The notes beneath the pieces are model-generated. The model searched no databases and had not been told where the DNA came from. It saw nothing but the letters and a program-made list of their open reading frames with translations. Positions 35,201 through 48,713 of a DNA stretch of 64,000 nucleotides are shown in pieces. The stretch lies in assembly GCA_012845835.1 (NCBI GenBank), contig JABAKD010000016.1, positions 7,647,919 through 7,711,918 of the forward strand, given 5' to 3'. The position numbers and the translations under genes were made by a program. The DNA comes from Undaria pinnatifida. Lineage: Eukaryota > Sar > Phaeophyceae > Laminariales > Alariaceae. Positions within the stretch are counted from its first letter, which is position 1. Every line of letters begins with the position of its first letter.

Positions 35201-38200
35201 AATCGATGATCTTGTCCACGGGAAAGGAAACGTCTGTGACCTTCCCGAAGGCTTCATCGGAAAGTTCCTTCACGCTGTACGTGATGTACCGGCACCGAGG
35301 AGTACGATATTCACGCGCAGAGCAAATCAGTTTGACGACAAAGATGTCAGCAGAAGAATCAGAAGAGCAGGACCGGTACAAAGGATTGTGGGTTACAGGC
35401 TGGTTCACGTTGAAAACCCCAAATTTATTGAAGACCTCACCTGATGTTTGTCGTTTTTTGTTTTTTTGCATGGATTTTTGTCAGTCAAGATTTTCGGAAA
35501 GTGTGGACCACCTCGTATTCCAAATATTTTCGGCGAAAAAAACAAAAAAAAAACAGAGGTCAGACCTCGGGATGAGTATGTAGAATACGTGTGCAAAATT
35601 TCAGGGTCTAGCGGGTCTATCTCTCAAAAACGGCGTGGACATTTGGACTTTTGTGTCTCAAAATGAGTTAAGAGACGTAATTTCCTTCAAATACCTTAGT
35701 TTTAGTGTATAATCCCGTTTTTCGCTAGATTCTGCTTAGTGTTGAACACAGGCAGGTCCGATCTTCGATTATTTGCGCGCAAAATTCTACAGACGACATG
35801 CCTTGGAGTACGTCCAACCGGTTGGTGCAAAAGGCGGCGCAATTTGTTGTTCACCCCCGCTAGCTGTGTGCGATACCTCGATCTCGCGTGTTACGAGGTT
35901 TGAATATCCGCATGAAAGATATTTAAAAGTTTGAAAAAGAAAGGGACGCTACTCTCGTCGTGCATTTCATATATTTGGTATCCAAAAATAAGACACTCAC
36001 AGCGTGTTCGGCCGCAGTGACTGCACAACTCAACTAGAGACGCATCCATGTCAAAGTTCATAACGCACTAGGATCTGTCGGTCATGACCAATAACATGCC
36101 GTCAAACGACACAGTAGGTCAGTTGGCGGTGTTGGGGTTGTTCATCGTGTAAGGAGTGCGTGCACAAATCACAAAATTTACAAGTTTGTCTAATCTGGAG
36201 AGCAAGCACACAATAAACGAACTACTTTTGAGGTTTGAAGTGAGGCCATTAATTCATCCGAGATTGATATTGTTGTCGGACGATAAATACCGGGAATCTT
36301 AGACCCTTCACCCAATATTTGTGCTGTGACCAAAAACCGGTTCCTCAAATTGTGGCATACAGTGTAGGGCCGCCACACCCGTACCCCAGAAAATCACAAT
36401 GACTAACTACTGTTGATATCTCAACGTTCTCAAGTGAAACCAACGGTCTAATTTTCGGCGTTTTTAGGTCGCTAAATCGACGGGTCCAAGAACGATGAGG
36501 TAACACCTAACGCGATAGCATGTTCGGCGAGTCCCACCGAAATACATCAGCATTTAACGCAATGATATGTGTTCAGTAACGCAGGACGGCGCACAGACGT
36601 CAAACTGGCCCAAGCACGCGAATATTATATGCTTCGGATCACAGCGCTGTCAATCTCGGTACCCATATCTGCACCCCTTCCCCCATTGTTCCACCTACCC
36701 GAACATCAACGACCAGGCAGACTCCGCTAGGTTGATCGCCTCCTCCGACTCCCCAAACCTCTCGAGCGTCAATCTCGCCGCCTCGAGCAGACGCAAAGGA
36801 CCAGCTCTGGTAAGGGACGACGAGTCTAGCTTGCTGCGGGACTTGGTCTGCCAGTGCGGTTCGGGTGTCTTCGGCGTATTTCCGACAAAAACGCCACCGG
36901 TGGAATTGGCTTGAGGATCAGAACCAGATCTAGCGCTAGCGCTGTTCACGCTGTACAGAAGCTATCGAAAGCAGCCGCACACCCCGCGTGTTTGGAATCC
37001 CGTAAATCCAGGTGGGCGTTTGGAAGCGTGCGTAAGAGGACAGAGGGGGACACGTTTTGCGGGTCTGGTGTGGTCACGAGGAAACATGGGGTGTTTCGGG
37101 AATACATGTAGGCATAATCTATGTCTACGAAGAAAATAGAAAATTTGGAAGGCGAAAGTTGTTGGATATCAGCTTGGCACTCGCACAACAAAAGAAGCAC
37201 TACTTCTTGACTACCTTCAACTTGAGCTAAGTTCTAACACATACATCATGTTATTCGTGCACAACGTGTACGTTGGCTCGCGAGCAGATATCTACGCAGT
37301 TATATCCGAGGACTACTATTTATAACGCGAGGGGGAACCCCCTGAGAGAAACTAACTTCTTGGATTTTCAGACCATCTATCTCACGTGGTACGAGATAAC
37401 GCAACGTCTTACATTATCAGAACGTCACTCTTACATCATGAGGGTCCCGCGCGTGCCGTTTGTTGCCCGAAGCCGTCGTTACGGCAGGCACAACGTTGTA
37501 GTACTCCTCAAACGAGCTGCGAACGGCGGCGGCGAACCGACGCGGTGTCGTGAACACGTGGGCGAGGTGCATGTACTCCAAATACGCTTGAGGATCGCCC
37601 CTTCGTCGTTGAGGTTCCGCGCATGACACGACCGGGGAAAAGGGAGGACACGCCAGAAACAAAATTATTCTTGAGGTCGTTCTTAAGGGTCACCTCTGCT
37701 CCGTTCGGATACCGTGCATAAGAGACTTTTCGAACAAAAGGGGCACCTCAGAGAGGAAGTTTATGATGAGGAGCATATTAAGACGTCGTTCTGTCCGCCC
37801 TTGCACTCACAGCGGCGCATGCGCACGTGGTTTTCATGTACGGCACCTCAGGAGTGATTTGGTCGGCGTCATTTGTTAGCTTGCACATCTCGCCGGCAGT
37901 AGCATCCACCCGCTGTCCGTTCTAGAACTTCACCCTCGACTCGAGGACAAAACAGTTGGCATTTATGTGGGATACGTTTTGGAGTAGGAAAAGGGACAGG
38001 AGCAATCACTTCACGATACTTTGACGCGAATACCGACGAAAAGGCAGACACGTGCACAGGCGAGACACCAGGTGCACGCTTTGCGCCTTTGATTGGATAG
38101 TTTTCTGGAGTGCCCGTCGAGGAGCAACGACAACGAACGGTGAAACATCCCTTTCTCGCATCCGAGGGTCAAATGTAACGTGTTACATCTCTATCTACAG

Positions 38201-41200
38201 TTTCTTCAGCGACAATGCATGATAACGCTGGTGACAGGATGCAACTATTCCAACATTGGAAGAGAGAGAGAAGAAGATGGCCGCCTGAATGCAAGCTGGG
38301 GAGGGTGCACAATCAGTGTCATGTATGGCCCTAGTTTTGTTAGGCCATAAACCTTCGCATCCTTACAATGCCGGTACGGAGTACGTCGGGCTTTCACCGA
38401 CCAGGCAGACATTGCCTGCTCCAAGCTTGAAACCGCTGTGAATAAAGTGGTAGTCAAGTCGCGTGGAGGGTAGGCTGAATCCTACTAACGACCGCTTGTG
38501 AGGCGCACTTCGGCCCCTTATGCGTACTTTCTTGCATATGGACCACATAGTCGAACGGCTTGGTTGTTGGACGGGTGTGACCACTTCACGAAACCACAAT
38601 GGGTATACTCTGCATTTGCCTCGCGGGTGCCTGACCACATGCACACTACGGGATACGATCACCGACCTTGCACGGAGTTAAGGCTATGGTTCACTGTGCT
38701 TGGGTATGACACTGCAATGGCATTAGGGAGGTCCCACAGTAGAATGTTTTTATTGAAGTGATAAGATCTGAGCGGCATATCCCGGGTTTGGCGGCAATTT
38801 CCATGATGATGGAATACCCGAGTCCGCACTCTACTGATCTATTTTCTTGGTGGATGCGTGGATGCTCGAGTTGAGCGTTTAGTATACAACATGGCGTATT
38901 TGACGATCGGCCGGCAACCCCACCACCTCAACACTGTCCGTACGACGGGTGAGCACGCTACGCTTCGAGGACCACGGAACCGTTCTCCACCTCGACCAAT
39001 AGCACCCAACTCGACCATCACACATGGTTACCGCAAGAAAAGGCGGCGTCCTGCTTGTCTAGTTCTTCACGAAGTAAGTGGTGTGGTTGACGTCGTCGTT
39101 GCCAACCAACGCCAACCCCAGGTTTAAGGGGGAAGGGGGCGGGGGGGGGGGGGGCAGTAAGAACCGTAACAACCCAACAGCGTTACCTTTTGCTGCCATT
39201 CATGGCGTACAGAAGCTCCACGTCGGCCAAGGCAGCAATAAGCTTGTCCCTGTGTGCCCGGGATGCCCGTCGCGGAACGTCCATTCCGTTCTGATTGCAG
39301 AGGGCCAATATTCCTGATAGCAGACGTTTATGTTTGGGCCGAAAATGTCACGATGTGCGTAGCAGTGGTGATACCCGTTATCTTCCTCCTCGAGTATCAG
39401 TGCGGCAGGGGTATGCTTTACCCGGGGCAATGGTCGAGGGGGTGCTCCCATTTCCACTACCACTCCCATTTCCACAGCCACGTTGGCGCCGAGCAACGAA
39501 ACATTCAATTCCGAGCATGTCGTGAAACCAAAAAAAGCCCAAAACAAACGAAAGAACCGCAAAAACATGACGCAAGCCACTCACGCGAGCGGCCCTTTAG
39601 CCGCTGAAATAGAAAGACTTAAAAATGCTCCTCCGGCCGTAAGGCAAAGTGCTCCGTCTCGAAAGGAGATGCGTGGTCGATGGCCAAAGGACTTACCAAG
39701 GCACACAACAAAGTACACCCCCTGACCTGACCCTAACCCTAACCCTAAGTCGACTGGCAAAGTTATGCTACGGTTGAGAGAGTCATTGTTTTACCGCTAA
39801 AAAACAGGGATGTACGTTACGGCAGAATTGTGGAAAATTTTATTACCGGAGGTTACAGGACATCGGTTTGTCTTGCTGCGTGCGGCTGTTACGGAGAAAA
39901 CAGGAGGATGGAAAATAACCATTATCCCCGAGCTTTCCAACTTATCCATGATAAACTCACTACATAAAATATGTTACAAAAGAAAATGACAAAATGCGTG
40001 CACCGCGTGTACCTGATTATGCTCCATGAGCACGATGATAGTCGAACGTCAGGTATCCGAGGTACTCCGAGCAGTACCTCGTACAGAACGTACTATAGGT
40101 ATGCTATTATACCAACAACGTACCCAGCAGTTCAGGTAGCATCGGCAGAGCTAGCTCTCACTACCGATGGTCCTCGTTACTACAGCAGAGCATGCTGCCG
40201 TGGTGTACGGGTGCGTGAGTATGTCGACCCTTGTGCCTGCACTGCTGCTACGCTGCGATGTTGTAAGAGAGGAAAGTAGACTAAAAATAGACTAAAAACT
40301 GTCGATCAACAAATGCTACCGCCAACGTTTGCCTTCTATACTCGATTTCCACCACATCTACCCCCGCTCAACCCTTCACGTATATCTCGGACGATGTCAG
40401 GAACCCCGATGAGATTTTGCCATTTTTTTTCCTCCGACTCCATTTCGATCGTATTGGACACAGCATGCAACGATCGCATTGCTCTCGTCATTCCATCTGG
40501 GGTGTTTGGTAAGTGTGCAGGTTTTGCAAGTTTATAACACGTGAGCCTATTTCCCTTTATTTTGTATATTTTGGGATGATGAAGGTGAGAATCGAACTCC
40601 CACGACCTCTCTCTTCAGAGTCTCATATCCTGCCTCCGACGCCATTGAGAGGAAACTGGACTAAAAATGTCCATCAACAGATGCGAACACCACGAATATT
40701 GTATTACTTATACTCGATTTCCACCTCATGTATCCAAAGGGTTTCCACTAACTGTGGATGCTTTTTCTTACCGGGAATGGGGGACACACTTTTGTCACGG
40801 CCAAAAAGCTTATTACGCACGGTTTTTCTTCGTTGCGCGTCATTGCTCGTGACGGCCGTAACGTGCATCCCTTCTAAAAACAACGCAGCTCTCTTGCGCC
40901 ACTGAATACCTGACCAAGGCTGCCATAGGAGAGGGTGCTTCCCTCGTTTTTACTACCGGTGATAGCCTACGCGCACGAGTGGCTCTGAGCCTCGCTCAAA
41001 ACACGGACTTGAGAGCACATTTTTTTTTGGCCCAGCGAAAAAAACACACGGATCCCGGGCGGCACTAAGTATCGCGAAAACCGAGAGAGAGCACCAAAAG
41101 AACGTGCGAGATTGCAATGAAATAGGGTAGACACTCGCACTGTTCCTGAAAGAACATGGCCCAAAATACCGTACCGTACCGTAGCCTTGGAGAGACGCGT

Positions 41201-41880
41201 ACTGTGGTAGCGGTGCACCTTTCGGGCTCTTTGAGGCTCCTTCCTCACTTAAGTGGTTCCTTATCTCACCAACCAACCAACCAACCAACCAAGAAAAAAA
41301 CTGACGCCGAGAAAAGCAAAATGCAACCGATGAGCAATCAATCCCATAGCCTAAGGGTGTGCAACAGATAACGCTATAAAGACACCAACACGCTAAATAC
41401 TAAATACTCCGAGTTCCCATGATATTGGGCACAGCTGTTTGTTGGTCTAATTGAGTAGCCCCGTCAGCCACAAATAACTTGGCCGACAAATGCTATCATG
41501 GCACACCCCTCCCTATCGTAGCACGTGCCTGCCATGTAGATTTGTCTTGGTCACTTACCAGCCAGAGCGGCGAGCTGCTCCTCCCCGCGGCGCACGCCAG
41601 GCAAGTTCTTCGCAAAGCTTTCCGCCAACATCTGAAGGTAAAAATGATGCGGTTTTCCTCCAGCGGATTCTCCGCCGCCACCGCCACCACCACCACTACC
41701 TGCATTCGCCACAGCCTCCCCTGCGTTCTTGGAGCTCAGCAAGACCTGTCCCCCTGTGTGCTGCTGTTGTTGCATCATCCTCGACACGAACGTGTCTGGG
41801 AAGTCGACGTCGTGGTGGATCAACTCTTGGTCGACCGCGGTGACGTTTGTGGCATCGCGGAGGACCAACCGACCGAGCAC
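29261..41880 (-). CDS. C-terminal block of the large gene (nine phase-matched exons)
   Basis: 41880-41559 ends after one base of a codon (gtaagt donor) and joins 39313 (two bases) to give ALAGILALCNQ. 39187 (AG, gtaacg) joins 37600 to give SKRGDPQAYLEY. 37435 joins 37179 in phase 0. 36950 joins 36806, or 36836 by an alternative AG. 36699 joins 34240 to give SLMFGLLAGVYLSRALD. 33679 joins 32931 in phase 0, 32768 joins 31937 through a split TGG, and 31716 (gtaagc) joins 29384 through a split AGG. The product is mostly helical (LLEAARLTLERFGESEEAINLA, VEKHAEILVLSLRFE), with an acidic Gly/Ser-rich linker in 34240-33679 and a Lys/Arg/Gln-rich tail ending TSGAKHAVH. The exact fit of eight junctions makes chance unlikely. 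Confidence 0.75.
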
Positions 41881-44800
41881 CTGTGTGTTGCCCATCATCG
41901 TTTTACGGTCCGGATTGTAGCGCGCAATAATAGGTTTCCCCGCACCAAAACTCTTTCCGCAGGCGGTTTGATTTTCGTTGGGGCAGGAGTTCACGCAGTG
42001 AAAACTCGAATAGCTACGCAACTTAACCAAGAGCACTAGTGTGGGCATCGTGGTTGGTGAACTGTGGGTTGACTGCGGTCGCGTTTGTGCTTCGCGTAGA
42101 ATCAACCGACCGAGCACCTGTTTGTTGTCCGTCATCGTTTTTTACGGCCCAAACTATTGCGTTCAATACAATTGGTCACCCGCAAAGCACATCTTCAGAG
42201 GGCGGTTGGTTGGCGCACGTTGGGGTAGGAGTTGACGCAGTGAAAACTCAAATTTTCCTGCGTGTGGTAGGGCTGTGGATTGACCGATTACTTTTGTTTT
42301 CAACTTTTACTCTCCGGCTCAACTCGTCAGAGCTATTACCCAATAAGTGACCTTCTGGACAAGCCGTAGTCACAGGTGTATTCCCTCCTCCTCCCCCCCC
42401 CCTTGGTACTTACCTTCATTTTATCTCCCATAGGGTTCACCATTTCCCCTTTCCAGCTTTGTATACTCGTCGATTGGCATCCAATTGACAAGTCGCCGAT
42501 TAGGTATTAGCTGGCTAGGTATTACTATTGCAGTTATTAAGAGTTTCGTGCGGTAATTTGCGAACCTCTGCAACTTTGCGCCTCGCTGGCGTGTGCGGGT
42601 TTGTGATTCAAGTGTAGCAAATACCAAAGTCAGTTAGTTTGGCCTACTCTGTCACCCAAATGGTATCGGCCAACTCACTGTCCTAGTGGTTGATGTCCCT
42701 TACCGAAAACACGCTCTGGAAAGGCTGCGGAGGACGTGTGAGACCAGGGGCGAGACATCACATACAGGGCGTTTAAAATAATACATATGGGCGTCATAAT
42801 TGATTGGGCAAGCGTTTGCCGCCTTGGCTCCAAGCTTCGTCGCCTATTCAGCATCTGCAGTAGGGACGATATTTCGGGATACCAATATTTACACCTTGGA
42901 GGGAGGCACTGCCTGCATCATGCTTAGCGCTCACCGGTAAAACCGAAGGCACTCACCGTAGCGCGGAGAGCGGGGGAGTACCCGCCATGTGACCGTGGAG
43001 ATGGGTTCCGAAAGGCAGAGAGCTGAAGAAAAAGGGAAAAGGCAGCAAATAAGATTGGCGAAACGAACCAAAATTATTTTTCAAAAGTATATACCTTGTG
43101 GCAGAATTGCATGAGATCGGGCTCCAGCACTCTCCAGTCTTCGTCTGAAAAGGCGGGTCTCGACGGGACATCTGGGCTCCTGGTCGTCGGTATTCCCCCC
43201 GGCTTCGTTCTCTCCGGTGGGTTAAACGCCGTTGTACTAGAATCGCCGACCGCCTCGGTACCGTTCCGCGCAGTCGATAGGTCTCCCGTCGCCGCAGCCG
43301 CAGCCGTTTTCGTTGTCGCCTCATCGTTTTGATGCGGCGCGGAAGAGGTGTTTCTGGATGTCGTCGCCTCCCCTAGCAATGCTTCCTCTTCTCCTGATGT
43401 TCCAACCTGCCCTTTCTCTCTGTTAACAAACCTTACTTTCCGGCTTGGAATGCCATTATTATGCTGCGTATTCCCTCCCCTACTAACCGTCCCTCCCTGC
43501 CCCGCTTCGTTTTTGTTTTCAGATGAATCCACGTATTTTTCGCTGTTAATGCAGGGTGAAAATAGTTCAGATGAATAAGCTCCCTCTACGGTAACGGCCA
43601 CAGGGACGGTGTATGATACCGCCGACGCCGTTTGTTGAACCTCAGGAAGAGAGGTAGCACTGTTTGCGTTCTTTGTGGGGCTGGTACCGACGCCGATAGG
43701 AGGGTCGGCACGCGCAGTGCGGCCGAACGGCAACTTCGCTGTTTTAGCGTGGGTTTCCGTAGCAGAAGCGGTGGCGTTGTTGTTGCTTTGCGCCTGGGAG
43801 TTATTAGTTCTTCCCGTTACTCCGCTTATGTTTGGCGCCGTGTTAGGATATTTGTGGTGGTGGTGGTGGTGGTGGTGGTTTTGGTGGTGGTGGTGGTGGT
43901 GTTGGTGGTGGTGGTCTCGACGCTGGTGGGATTTCAATATGTGATCCAATGCTGCGGCTAGCTCGTACGGAGAGAGTCCTCCGTGAGACAGTCGCACCTG
44001 CCAGTGAAGAGCGGATAGCACAGAAATTGTAAGAATCGGTGGAAAAATTAAGAAAAAAGATGAAACTATTTTTAAAAAATCGCACGTATGATAGAAGAAA
44101 CGATAGTATAGAGATAAGATCCGACTGAAGTTGCAAGCACTGGACCGTGTTACGCACTACAGAAGCACCTGGCACAGCGAGCACCACACTTGAACAGCAC
44201 AACAATGAGCTCTTCAAAGCACCGTTTATAGACGGTGCGATAACGTGTACCAGGGCGTTACGGCTGTGTTATTAATTTATTTTTTATGCTGATGACCCAG
44301 GCTACGGCGTACGGGGGTAACCTTTGGGGTCTACTTTGGAATTGACGTGGGGTGACTCGCGCGAGTTGGCCCCCGTGTTGCTTTACGGTTTTGTGGTTCC
44401 GTGCTGCTTTAATTGGCGATATGAATCCGCCATGGAACGGTAAGCTACGCTGCGCCAAAAATGTCACCCAGCGTGTTTTTGTCCATGAGATACAGAGTCA
44501 CTAGGGAGGGCGAGTGGTGAAAGCCGGGTAGCGAAAATAGAGGTATTAAAGGTGTTAGCATCCCCCAAATCGCAGCCTTGGTCACATTTCCACCCATTTC
44601 ATTGTCGTAACAGCTACCGTAGCAGTTGGTTGCGAGCTCAAGGCGCTGCTTAGGGTCGTTCAAAAACAAAAGCTGACGAATCGTGGCAAAAGAACGTGAC
44701 ATTTTGATGGATGGCGTGCTTTTGTCACGAATTAATTGTGAAAAGCGTTTTCATAAAAATCACAAAAAAAAAAAACAATGTCACCGTTCGTGACTAAAAA

Positions 44801-47800
44801 CGTGACTAAAAAACAAAAACAATGCCTATATTCGCACTTACTTGTCACGAATTGTGGTAGTGGGACGAATAATGGTGCTTTGTTTCGTTTTCGAGTAATG
44901 AACCCATGGTGGCAGACCATGCTATTCTTAGGGCGAGTATAGTCGTGTACTGTCGAAATACACACCACATGTTGATCTACTACTGTAACTTTGATCGAAT
45001 TTGACGATTTGTTCCTCGTCGACGGAAATCGTCCCTGCACCATGACACCTAATTATGGCGCCAGCAAGTAGATTGTTAGAGATGAAACTTATTTAGGGCC
45101 ATCATTTTTTATGGACTTTATTCTGATTATCCTTTTTCGTCAAAAATCGTTCCTCGGAGTACACTATTAATGTGCGGTTCACTTTTCAGGAATCTCAAAA
45201 AAGAGACGTCGCCTCTCACCAGACAAAGGGCGGCGCGGAGCAAGCGGCCGCGGAGACCCTTGGAAGACACGAGTCGGTGCATTCGAAGCCTCGCCACATC
45301 AAGGGTGCACTCCGCCTGCATCTGTGTCGAAAACACGGGTGGCACGCGCACGAGGGACAGGAATCATAGATGGTTGGTCTAACAGGTGGTCAGGAATGGC
45401 ACACGTGTAGACAAAGGTCGAGCAAAGGGTATACCGTTTTCAGGCATGGAAGCGCACTCGTGCGCTTGCGTCAGCTCTGCTGCGTGCACGCGCACGCTCG
45501 TTCTGGACTGAAAATGGGTCTACTTGAAAAGCATTTCGGGAGTAACGTAGACAGACCCTCCTCTGAGAGAGCCAAAAGGAAGCTGATCGGCAATCGAATT
45601 CCGTTGCCGGCGCCATCGCGCCATACTCTATCCGGCATTATCGTAGTTGGAGGAGCGCCTTGTGTGGCACAGCAACGCACGTCAGAGTGATGCACAAACC
45701 AAAGAGACCGGGATCACTCGTGTCTTGCCAGTAACGCCGCAGACTCCCGGAACGCCGTCACGTCTCCATCGCTAATTTCTCCGCTGACGCCTCCCACACT
45801 GCCACCGTCGCAACTGTCGCCTTCCCCAGCACCAACGGCAGCAACAGAGTTGCGAGTCGCCGATGGCGATGAAGGTGCTGAAGCATGTTTCATTGTGTGC
45901 GCGTTGTGGAGACCGGGTGCAAGCCCGGATCGAGCCAGCGAACCGTCGTAGCAGATAGCCTCCGTCACGCCCACCAAGAACTGCATCACGTTCGACATCA
46001 TACGGGTGTTCAACGAGAGATGGATGGGGGGGGGGGGGGGGGGGCTGCGATCAATGCGTCAACGCCGATCACTCACAGTCATTCCCAGAAAGGAGAACAA
46101 AACCATGTACGCACGGAGTCTAACCCCCGTGACGAGAGTGGGTTCTACAGTAGCTACAATATAAATCGTACTGGAAGAGAAACAAAAAAAGCTAGGGTTA
46201 TGCAACAGGCCCACGCTCGCCTGAATGTTAGCGGTTTTCTCCTTTAGGATGATGTCCGATTCCACCCACTCCAGCAGGCAACCGACGCGATGCCTCCGGA
46301 ACACCGCATCGATCACCTGAACAAGAAACAATCGTGTGAGTCAGGTGATGCTGTACCTCGACGCGAGCTATGCATCGCGTGAAGACCCGCCCGAACAGCA
46401 TGCTCACAGGGTGCAGAAAGTGGTGGGATGCTTTCCTGAAACCCAGAAAGGATGCCTACCTGGTGGTAATTCCGAACCACACCATGGATCACTTTCGGCA
46501 CGTTCCGACGAATACTACGGTAGGCATGAAGATATTTTTTCTCTCGGGCTGCTGACTTGAGGAGCGCTACAATCGCCCCAAAAGCCTGACTTATGACTAA
46601 AATAAAAGAGACAACGGCGGTGGACGATTCCATGGTCGAGGTACACAAACAGTGAAATATAGTGAAATATTGTGAAATATAGTGAAATATAGTAAAATAT
46701 AGTACAATATGGTAAAAACATACTGAAATATAGTAAAAAGACTATCAAGCAGGCACATGCTGCGGCAGAAGTGACACGCACCATTCTGCCTCACCCCCCG
46801 AAAGCGACTATGAACGAAGCCAATGGCCTACGCATACGGAGGGATACAACAACAACAACAAAAACTACAGATAGATGATTGAAAAAAACAAGAACGATAT
46901 TCCGAGGATTTTTTGGGGCCAAGGAGCCCCTGTCATTCAGCGAACAGGGAAAAAAAAAAAAAAAAAAAAAAAAAAAAACGGAAAATAAAATGCTACGATA
47001 GAGGCATTTATAGTACTTTGTGGGAGGGGGGGAATGCTTTCCGAGTGGCCGGGCTCTAACTCCCAAGATGTTTTCCTAGTCGAACTCCAAGTGTTTTGTC
47101 ACCCATCTCGGGACTGCGCGTGCTATTAATAAAAGGGTTTGATAACCCGAAACCGTCGGAAAACGCCGTGTTTTCGATTTGCGTTTTTTTTTTGCACACC
47201 TCGAGGTCATATACTCGTATATATATTTACCCGAAGGCTACGATAGGGGGGGGGGGGGGGGGGGGGGGGGTTACTTTCACTTTTTTGGAGGCTTTTTTTT
47301 TCAAGATTTTTTTTTTTTTTTTCGCAGTAGCCCGGGGGTCACTCGCGCGAGTGACCCTCCTGTTCCCTTGCGCTGTTGAGCTCTTTGCGGTGATTAAATT
47401 TTGCGATATAAATCCGCAATGGAACGTTCGCGCAATAAGAAAAAAAAAAACGTCTGAATTTAGTTGTTGATCCGTGAGATACGGAGTCACTCGCGCGAAA
47501 ATTGGGGTACCCGGTACGTGAAAATTGGGGTACCCGGTATGTGAAAATTGGGGTACCCGGTATGTGAAAATGGGGGTACCCGGTATGTGAAAATTGGAGT
47601 ACCCGGTAGTGAAAATTGGAATACCCGGTAGTGAAAATTGGGGTACCCGGTAGTGAAAATTGGGGTACCCGGTAGTGAAAATTGGGGGTACCCGGTAGTG
47701 AAAATTGGGGTACCCGGTATGTGAAAATTGGGGTACCCCCCCCCCCCTGCCGCAGCCTTGGTGTTGTACTTGTACTTTGTGTGGGCTTGCACTTTCAGCT

Positions 47801-48657
47801 CGCTCGATTTGTGGGGTATAGAGGAGCTCCTCAAGAAGCGATAATCGACAGAAAAAATGTTGGCGCACCCCTACAATAGCATGCGCGTGTGTCTAATCGT
47901 ACACGAAGTATAGCACACGTCACACAAAAATATATATATTTTACCTATAGACTATGTAGATATATTTTATATTGGGTATACCAATTTGGGCGGAAATAAA
48001 AGGGGGGCGCCGAGGCACTACTACTGCAATATGAATACAAAAGGATTATTGTATCTATATATTCGTCCACGGGAGTATGTTAGTTAACAATCCCCGCCAG
48101 AAGGATTTTTTTTGGCCAAAAACTGAAATCCCTGTCGCAGCACGCGTGCTCCGAAGTCTATAAGCAATACGCTCTGGAACGAACACCGAACCGAGTGGTC
48201 GCCACGTCAGTCCCTGTATGTCACACAACGCACAATGCAAGGGCCCGACCTGTTTTTTGGTCTCAGCATCCAGGCCTGTCTTTCTCCTGAGCATGTGCCA
48301 GCCCCAGCCGTCCACCCCACACAGCAACTGCTGGCATGAGCTCCCCGGGGCACAGGTTGCGATCACCTGGGGTCGTAAAAAACCGTCGTTGAATAAAGCG
48401 CGACTCGATTTGACGGCGAGGGGGAGGCGCGGCGTGGAAGCCGCGTTTGTGGGGAATCCTGCATTTCGTATTTCGACCTGGAGGAGAAAATGTGAGCACT
48501 GCGGTGAGGGTAGGATTTTTCGGGCACGCGACATATTTCTGTGGGGGCGCGTACTGCGGCAGCGGTAGTAGCGGTAGCACACTGGGTTATTCCTCAGCTC
48601 CAGAGTGACTGGAGCCTGTCCTGTGACCACGGACTTGATTATGCGAGTTAATGTGAG

Positions 48658-48713
<56 letters not shown>

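Noticed and set aside
40560-40640. tRNA gene on the minus strand
   Set aside because: A T-arm-like gggagttcgattctc is present, but acceptor and anticodon stems do not pair. It also resembles the interior of the miniature LTR elements.
43675-43961. Plus-strand Trp/Val-rich open frames
   Set aside because: Antisense of the His-rich linker in the large-gene exon 43997-43095; low-complexity artefact.
44445-44702. 85-codon minus-strand frame starting MSRSFATIRQLLFL
   Set aside because: Reads like protein, but its second half lies in a dispersed repeat (44255-44510) and its ends do not fit neighbouring exon phases. Left uncalled.
48055-48366. Extension of exon 48477 to a stop at 48055
   Set aside because: The frame is open and could be real, but splicing at 48367 joins the next exon in phase. 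I mention it only as an alternative end.
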